A stretch of DNA of 9,041 bases from Nitrospinota bacterium (GTDB lineage Bacteria; Nitrospinota_A; UBA7883; JACRLM01), in the NCBI GenBank assembly GCA_015231995.1, contig JADGAO010000132.1, positions 1-9,041 of the forward strand, given 5' to 3'. This document shows positions 6,176 through 9,041 of the stretch, in pieces (the first letter of the stretch is position 1; every line of letters begins with the position of its first letter). Made by a program: the position numbers and the translations under genes. The notes beneath the pieces are model-generated. The model was not told where the DNA came from, made no database searches, and saw only the letters and a list, made by a program, of their open reading frames with translations.

Positions 6176-6748
6176 GTGGAAAACGTCGAGCGTGTGAAAG
6201 TATGGGACCCGGTGGTGCGGCTGTTTCACTGGATTGTCCTGCTGGCGTTTGCGACGGCGGCGCTAACCGGATTCGACCTTCTCAAACTGCACGTTTTCGC
6301 AGGGTACGCAATCGGCGCGTTGATAGTCATCCGCGTGATATGGGGTTTTACCGCAAATGGTAACGCAAGGTTCGACAGCTTCGTGCGCCACCCGGAGGTT
6401 GTCATCGAATACCTGCGCGACATGGCGAGGCTTCGGCACAAACGTTACCTGGGGCATAACCCGGCGGCTGGAATGATGATCGTCACGCTTCTCGTTTGTC
6501 TTTGCATGACCGTCCTCACCGGCCTTCTTGCATACGGGGCCAAGGAGATAGCGGGGCCGTTCGCGGACCTGCTCGTTGACGTCGGCTGGCGGTGGGGCGG
6601 GACGCTGGAAGATACGCACCATGCTTTCGCGGCGTTGACGCTCATCCTCGGCGGCCTGCATGTGGCGGGAGCCACAGTCGAGAGCTTTTTACATCGGGAG
6701 AATCTGGTTGTCTCGATGATCACCGGTTACAAACGGAAAGTGGATTGA
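6176..6748 (+). CDS. Membrane cytochrome b (cytochrome b561/b6 type)
   Basis: This 190-residue protein has four hydrophobic segments (about 15-33, 39-57, 98-120 and 148-168) and the His pattern of the hydrogenase-type cytochrome b / b561 family. His residues at 18 (RLFHW), 39 (KLHVFAGY), 94 (GHNPAAG), 148/149 (EDTHHAF) and 162 (GLHVAG) include the likely axial ligands of two b hemes. Family members take electrons from quinol in the inner membrane and pass them to periplasmic c-type cytochromes. The neighbouring SHP and diheme cytochrome c genes fit as acceptors. The GTG start at 6176 follows AAAGGAG (6161-6167) with good spacing. It is the first gene of the cytochrome operon, but 205 bp of palindromic repeats separate it from the next gene. 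Confidence 0.92.
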   Translation: MENVERVKVWDPVVRLFHWIVLLAFATAALTGFDLLKLHVFAGYAIGALIVIRVIWGFTANGNARFDSFVRHPEVVIEYLRDMARLRHKRYLGHNPAAGMMIVTLLVCLCMTVLTGLLAYGAKEIAGPFADLLVDVGWRWGGTLEDTHHAFAALTLILGGLHVAGATVESFLHRENLVVSMITGYKRKVD

Positions 6749-6767
6749 TGAGGAGTGAAGGCGCCAT

Positions 6768-6818
6768 CCTTTTCCCTCCCCTTAATAAGGGGAGGTGGCG
6801 CGTAATCGCGCCGGAGGG
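6768..6818 (+). repeat. REP-like double hairpin repeat, copy 2
   Basis: CCTCCCCTTA (6775-6784) pairs with TAAGGGGAGG (6786-6795). GGCGCG (6797-6802) pairs with CGCGCC (6807-6812) across a TAAT loop. This is the inverted counterpart of positions 1-51. The arm sequence next to the first stem's tip differs between copies (TTA/TAA here, GAA/TTC there) but still pairs, so the hairpin is conserved while its sequence changed. It lies between the cytochrome b and SHP genes. Confidence 0.8.
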
Positions 6819-6833
6819 GTTTAATTAAACCCC
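6816..6833. repeat. Perfect 18-bp palindrome
   Basis: GGGGTTTAATTAAACCCC is a perfect palindrome with no spacer. It starts in the last bases of the double hairpin repeat and belongs to the same cluster of palindromes between cytochrome b and SHP. Confidence 0.75.
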
Positions 6834-6835
6834 CT

Positions 6836-6850
6836 CGCAACTTCGTTGCG
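6836..6850. repeat. Hairpin CGCAAC-ttc-GTTGCG
   Basis: A perfect 6-bp stem with a 3-nt loop directly follows the 18-bp palindrome and directly precedes the next hairpin. It belongs to the same repeat cluster. Confidence 0.7.
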
Positions 6851-6871
6851 GTCCCCCTTGGTAAGGGGGAC
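6851..6871. repeat. Hairpin GTCCCCCTT-ggt-AAGGGGGAC
   Basis: A perfect 9-bp stem with a 3-nt loop is the last of the palindromes in this intergenic region. It is rich in C and G on its arms and has no T tract. The remaining 82 bp up to the SHP start show no further repeat and no confident promoter. Confidence 0.75.
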
Positions 6872-6953
6872 AAAGTTGGAGTCGCGCTGTTCAGGGTGTT
6901 GGCGAGGTGAAAAACGCCACGCCGTGCGTTAACGATTGACAAGGAGTACGTTC

Positions 6954-7358
6954 ATGAAAGGTTTATCCGTTCTGGCCGCTGTGTTGATTTTCGCGGGCGG
7001 GGCCGCGCCCTCGTTCGCCGGTGTGGTGGACGATTTGCTGGTCGGGTACAAGGCGCTGGGCGTCGCCGATTTTTCCGCCGCGCGAGGCAAAGAGATGTGG
7101 ACGAAGGAGTTCAAAAGCGCGAAGACCGGCAAAACGATCTCCTGCGCGACATGCCACACGACCGATTTGAAGCAGGCGTCAAAACATGCGGAGACGGGAG
7201 AGGCCATCGAACCGCTCGCCCCGTCGGTGAACCCAAAACGGCTCGCCGACCCCAAGTTCGTCGAAAAATGGTTTGGGCGCAACTGCAAACAGACGTTGGG
7301 AAGAGAATGCACGGCGCAGGAAAAAGGCGATTTTCTTATGTTTATGCGCGCGTGGTGA
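6954..7358 (+). CDS. shp: SHP, DUF1924 monoheme cytochrome c
   Basis: This 134-residue protein has a Sec signal peptide (residues 1-22, ending PSFA) for periplasmic export. Its single heme site is CATCH at 64-68, with His68 as proximal ligand. From about residue 61 onward it follows the Sphaeroides heme protein pattern: GEAIEPLAPSVNP, then VEKWFGRNC, then GREC near the C-terminus. In Rhodobacter SHP the distal ligand is Asn88, next to a Cys that forms a disulfide. The equivalents here are Asn110, with Cys111 and Cys119. SHP is high-spin and binds oxygen, NO or other small ligands through displacement of the Asn. The ATG at 6954 has AAGGAG upstream, and an upstream TTG at 6936 is less likely. 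It lies between cytochrome b and diheme cytochrome c, as in known shp loci. Confidence 0.93.
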   Translation: MKGLSVLAAVLIFAGGAAPSFAGVVDDLLVGYKALGVADFSAARGKEMWTKEFKSAKTGKTISCATCHTTDLKQASKHAETGEAIEPLAPSVNPKRLADPKFVEKWFGRNCKQTLGRECTAQEKGDFLMFMRAW

Positions 7359-7382
7359 AATAATATAAAAATGGAGATGATG

Positions 7383-7946
7383 ATGAAAAACCGTAATGTT
7401 CTGTGGATAGCTCTCTTGGGCGCGACGCTGACTGCGGGCCTCGCCGGTAGCGCGTGGAGCGACGACGATTACCGCAAATTTAAAAAAGGGATGAGAGGCG
7501 GCCCCGATGTGGCGAAGGCCGAAAACCCGGCGTATGTAAAGGAATGCGGCTCGTGCCACTTCGCCTATCAGCCGGGGTTTCTGCCGTCCGAATCGTGGAT
7601 AAAACTTATGGCGGGGCTGGCGGATCATTTCGGCGACAATGCCGAACTGGCGCCGGAGGATCAGAAATCTATCACCGATTATCTGACCGCGAACTCCGCA
7701 GACAAGTCGGGCCAGAAAGCGGCTGTGAAGATAATGAAGTCCATAAAGACGAGCCAGCCGCCTCTCCGCATCACGCAGACTCCCTATTTCGTCCATGAGC
7801 ACAGGGAGATACCCCTAAAACTGTACAAGGACAACCCGAAGGTGAAATCCTTGAGCCATTGCAACAGATGCCATGTCAACGCTGGCGAAGGCTCGTTCAA
7901 CGAGCATGAAGTCAACATACCCGGTGTGGGACGATGGGAAGACTGA
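7383..7946 (+). CDS. Diheme cytochrome c (DHC family)
   Basis: This 187-residue periplasmic protein has a signal peptide (about 1-26, ending GSAWS). Two c-heme sites are visible: CGSCH at 55-59 and CNRCH at 160-164. Around them lie the DHC-family signatures CHFAYQPGFLPSESW, LMAGLADHFGDNAEL and, at the end, FNEHEVNIPGVGRWED. His83 (ADHFG) and His138/His140 (VHEHREIP) are candidate distal ligands. DHC proteins are the usual redox partner of SHP and are reduced by the membrane cytochrome b. GGAG at 7373-7376 favours ATG 7383 or 7380 over the ATG at 7371. The gene starts 24 nt after SHP, and its 3' end overlaps the PepSY gene by 13 nt, so the genes are probably co-transcribed and translationally coupled. 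Confidence 0.93.
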   Translation: MKNRNVLWIALLGATLTAGLAGSAWSDDDYRKFKKGMRGGPDVAKAENPAYVKECGSCHFAYQPGFLPSESWIKLMAGLADHFGDNAELAPEDQKSITDYLTANSADKSGQKAAVKIMKSIKTSQPPLRITQTPYFVHEHREIPLKLYKDNPKVKSLSHCNRCHVNAGEGSFNEHEVNIPGVGRWED

Positions 7947-8236
7947 TCGCAGTCTTACTGATGGCTGTGGCGCTCCTTGCGCCCAGCCTTGCCGTCGCGG
8001 GCGAAGGGCATGATAAGGCCAAACGGCTAAAAGAAGCCGGTGAGATACTGCCCCTGGAGAGCGTCATAAAGACGGCCACCTCCAAAAAGCCGGGACGGGT
8101 AATCGAGGCGGAGCTAAAAAGCTCGCGTGGCGGTTATATTTACGAGATAGAGCTGGTGGACAAGGAGGGCGTCGTGTGGGAGTTGAAATACGACGCGAAG
8201 ACTGGGGAGATGATCTCCACGAAAGAGGAGGATTGA
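7934..8236 (+). CDS. Exported PepSY-domain protein
   Basis: This 100-residue protein has a hydrophobic signal peptide (about 1-22, ending SLAVA) followed by one PepSY domain at about 36-97. The pattern is LPLESVIKTA, GRVIEAELKSSRGGYIYEIEL and WELKYDAKTGEMIS. Small periplasmic PepSY proteins are thought to bind or inhibit partner proteins, and they often sit beside two-component systems and cytochrome genes. Here the gene lies exactly between the diheme cytochrome c and the response regulator, so it may modulate the sensor kinase or the cytochromes. That role is inferred. It overlaps the previous gene by 13 nt in another frame. Its last codons supply GAGGAGG (8225-8231), the ribosome binding site of the next gene. 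Confidence 0.9.
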   Translation: MGRLIAVLLMAVALLAPSLAVAGEGHDKAKRLKEAGEILPLESVIKTATSKKPGRVIEAELKSSRGGYIYEIELVDKEGVVWELKYDAKTGEMISTKEED

Positions 8237-8242
8237 CGGGCT

Positions 8243-8911
8243 GTGCGGTTGCTTCTCGCCGAGGATGACAAAACCCTGGCCGAAAGCCTCGGCAAAGGGC
8301 TTGCGAAGAGCGGGTTCTCCGTTGATGTGGCGGTCAACGGCGAGGACGCGCTTATCATGGGCCGCGATCCGGCTTACGAGGTTGTCGTGCTGGATTTGGG
8401 TTTGCCGGTTATCCCCGGGCTTGAAGTTTTGCGCAAGTGGCGCAGGGAAGGGATCAAAACGCCCGTCCTCATCCTTACCGCCCGCAACGCGTGGCACGAG
8501 CGTGTGGACGGGTTCAAGGCCGGGGCGGACGACTACCTGGGCAAACCGTTCCACATCGAAGAGCTTAACGCCCGCTTGACAGCTCTTATACGCCGCGCAC
8601 ACGACGCCACTGGCGGCCCGTCTTTAGGCGCCGGAGGGCTTGCGCTCGACGAGGATAGGCAAACGGTGACTCTTCCCGATGGCGCAGTGGAACAGCTCAC
8701 GGGCGTGGAGTTCAAGATATTGCGGATGTTCATGCTCAACCCCGGCGTCATAATTTCTAAAGACAGGCTGATTGAAAACGTTTATGAATTCGATTCGGAA
8801 AAAGAGAGCAACGTCATCGAGGTGTACATAAGGCGTCTGCGGAAAAAGGTGGGCGAGGATTTGATACAGACCCGGCGCGGGCAGGGTTACGTTTTTTCGG
8901 ATAGAGGTTGA
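8243..8911 (+). CDS. OmpR/PhoB-family response regulator
   Basis: This 222-residue cytoplasmic protein has an N-terminal receiver domain (about 1-115) and a C-terminal winged-helix DNA-binding domain (about 127-220). All key receiver residues are present: Asp8 and Asp9 (AEDD), the phosphorylated Asp51 (VVLDLGLP), Thr79 (ILTAR) and Lys101 (GKPF). The effector part shows LTGVEFKILRMF, SKDRLIENVYEF, NVIEVYIRRLRKKVG and TRRGQGYVF, as in QseB/PmrA-like regulators. The GTG start at 8243 is 11 nt after GAGGAGG and 6 nt after the PepSY stop, and the sensor kinase begins 4 nt after its stop. It probably autoregulates this cytochrome operon, but no tandem binding site was identified. Confidence 0.95.
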   Translation: MRLLLAEDDKTLAESLGKGLAKSGFSVDVAVNGEDALIMGRDPAYEVVVLDLGLPVIPGLEVLRKWRREGIKTPVLILTARNAWHERVDGFKAGADDYLGKPFHIEELNARLTALIRRAHDATGGPSLGAGGLALDEDRQTVTLPDGAVEQLTGVEFKILRMFMLNPGVIISKDRLIENVYEFDSEKESNVIEVYIRRLRKKVGEDLIQTRRGQGYVFSDRG

Positions 8912-8915
8912 CCGG

Positions 8916-9041
8916 ATGAGATCCCTCAAAGCGCGGTTGGGGTTGGGTTTGGCGTTGAGCCTTATAACGCTCTTCGCGCTTCAATGGTTCGCCGTGACGC
9001 ATTACATGCGTAGCCTCGTGGAAGGTTACGCAAGCTCGCGC
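8916..9041 (+). CDS. Sensor histidine kinase, N-terminal fragment
   Basis: Only the first 42 codons are in the window; the gene continues past the right edge. The start ATG at 8916 has AGAGG (8903-8907) eight bases upstream. The protein opens with a short basic segment (MRSLKAR) followed by a single hydrophobic span (about residues 8-27), typical of the first membrane helix of a sensor kinase that then enters the periplasm. The kinase call rests mainly on its position 4 nt after an OmpR-type regulator gene, the standard order for such pairs. No catalytic motif is visible in this fragment. Confidence 0.8.
   Translation, partial: MRSLKARLGLGLALSLITLFALQWFAVTHYMRSLVEGYASSR

Overview
The window looks like chromosomal DNA of a GC-rich Gram-negative bacterium that uses c-type cytochromes. 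It carries a periplasmic Sphaeroides heme protein (SHP, DUF1924), a diheme cytochrome c, a membrane cytochrome b and an OmpR-type two-component system. Several starts are GTG, and gene spacing is tight. The intergenic DNA is crowded with short palindromic and tandem repeats of the kind seen in large proteobacterial and deltaproteobacteria- or Nitrospinota-like genomes. I cannot name the genus, and the lineage is a guess. There is no rRNA, tRNA, CRISPR array or recognisable transposase.

Layout. Positions 1-235 hold repeats: a double hairpin element, a palindrome and a 17-bp tandem duplication. One plus-strand gene of unknown function follows (236-1198). It converges on a compact minus-strand operon (transcribed 3696 to 1241): two paralogous DUF1538 membrane proteins, a P-II-like regulator, a two-CBS-domain protein and a small HMA metal-binding protein. 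A 267-bp divergent intergenic region separates this operon from a plus-strand AspT/YidE-type transporter with two internal RCK_C (TrkA_C) domains (3964-5619). A 556-bp gene-free stretch (5620-6175) is made of repeats: seven 9-bp tandem units, a strong hairpin, and two forward plus three inverted copies of a dispersed motif.

The right part is a plus-strand cytochrome operon: cytochrome b (6176-6748), a cluster of consecutive palindromes, SHP (6954-7358), diheme cytochrome c (7383-7946), a PepSY-domain protein (7934-8236), an OmpR/PhoB-family response regulator (8243-8911), and the start of its sensor kinase, which runs off the window at 9041.

How the genes may work together. In the cytochrome operon the membrane b-type cytochrome probably passes quinol-derived electrons to the diheme cytochrome c and then to SHP, a high-spin heme protein that binds small ligands. 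PepSY and the two-component system would provide sensing and control. In the other module, two paralogous DUF1538 membrane subunits are co-encoded with two soluble proteins of nucleotide-sensing families (P-II-like and CBS). This suggests an ion or solute transporter gated by cell energy or nutrient state. That is inference. From memory, one DUF1538 pair in Halomonas (UmpAB) was reported to act as a Na+(Li+,K+)/H+ antiporter.
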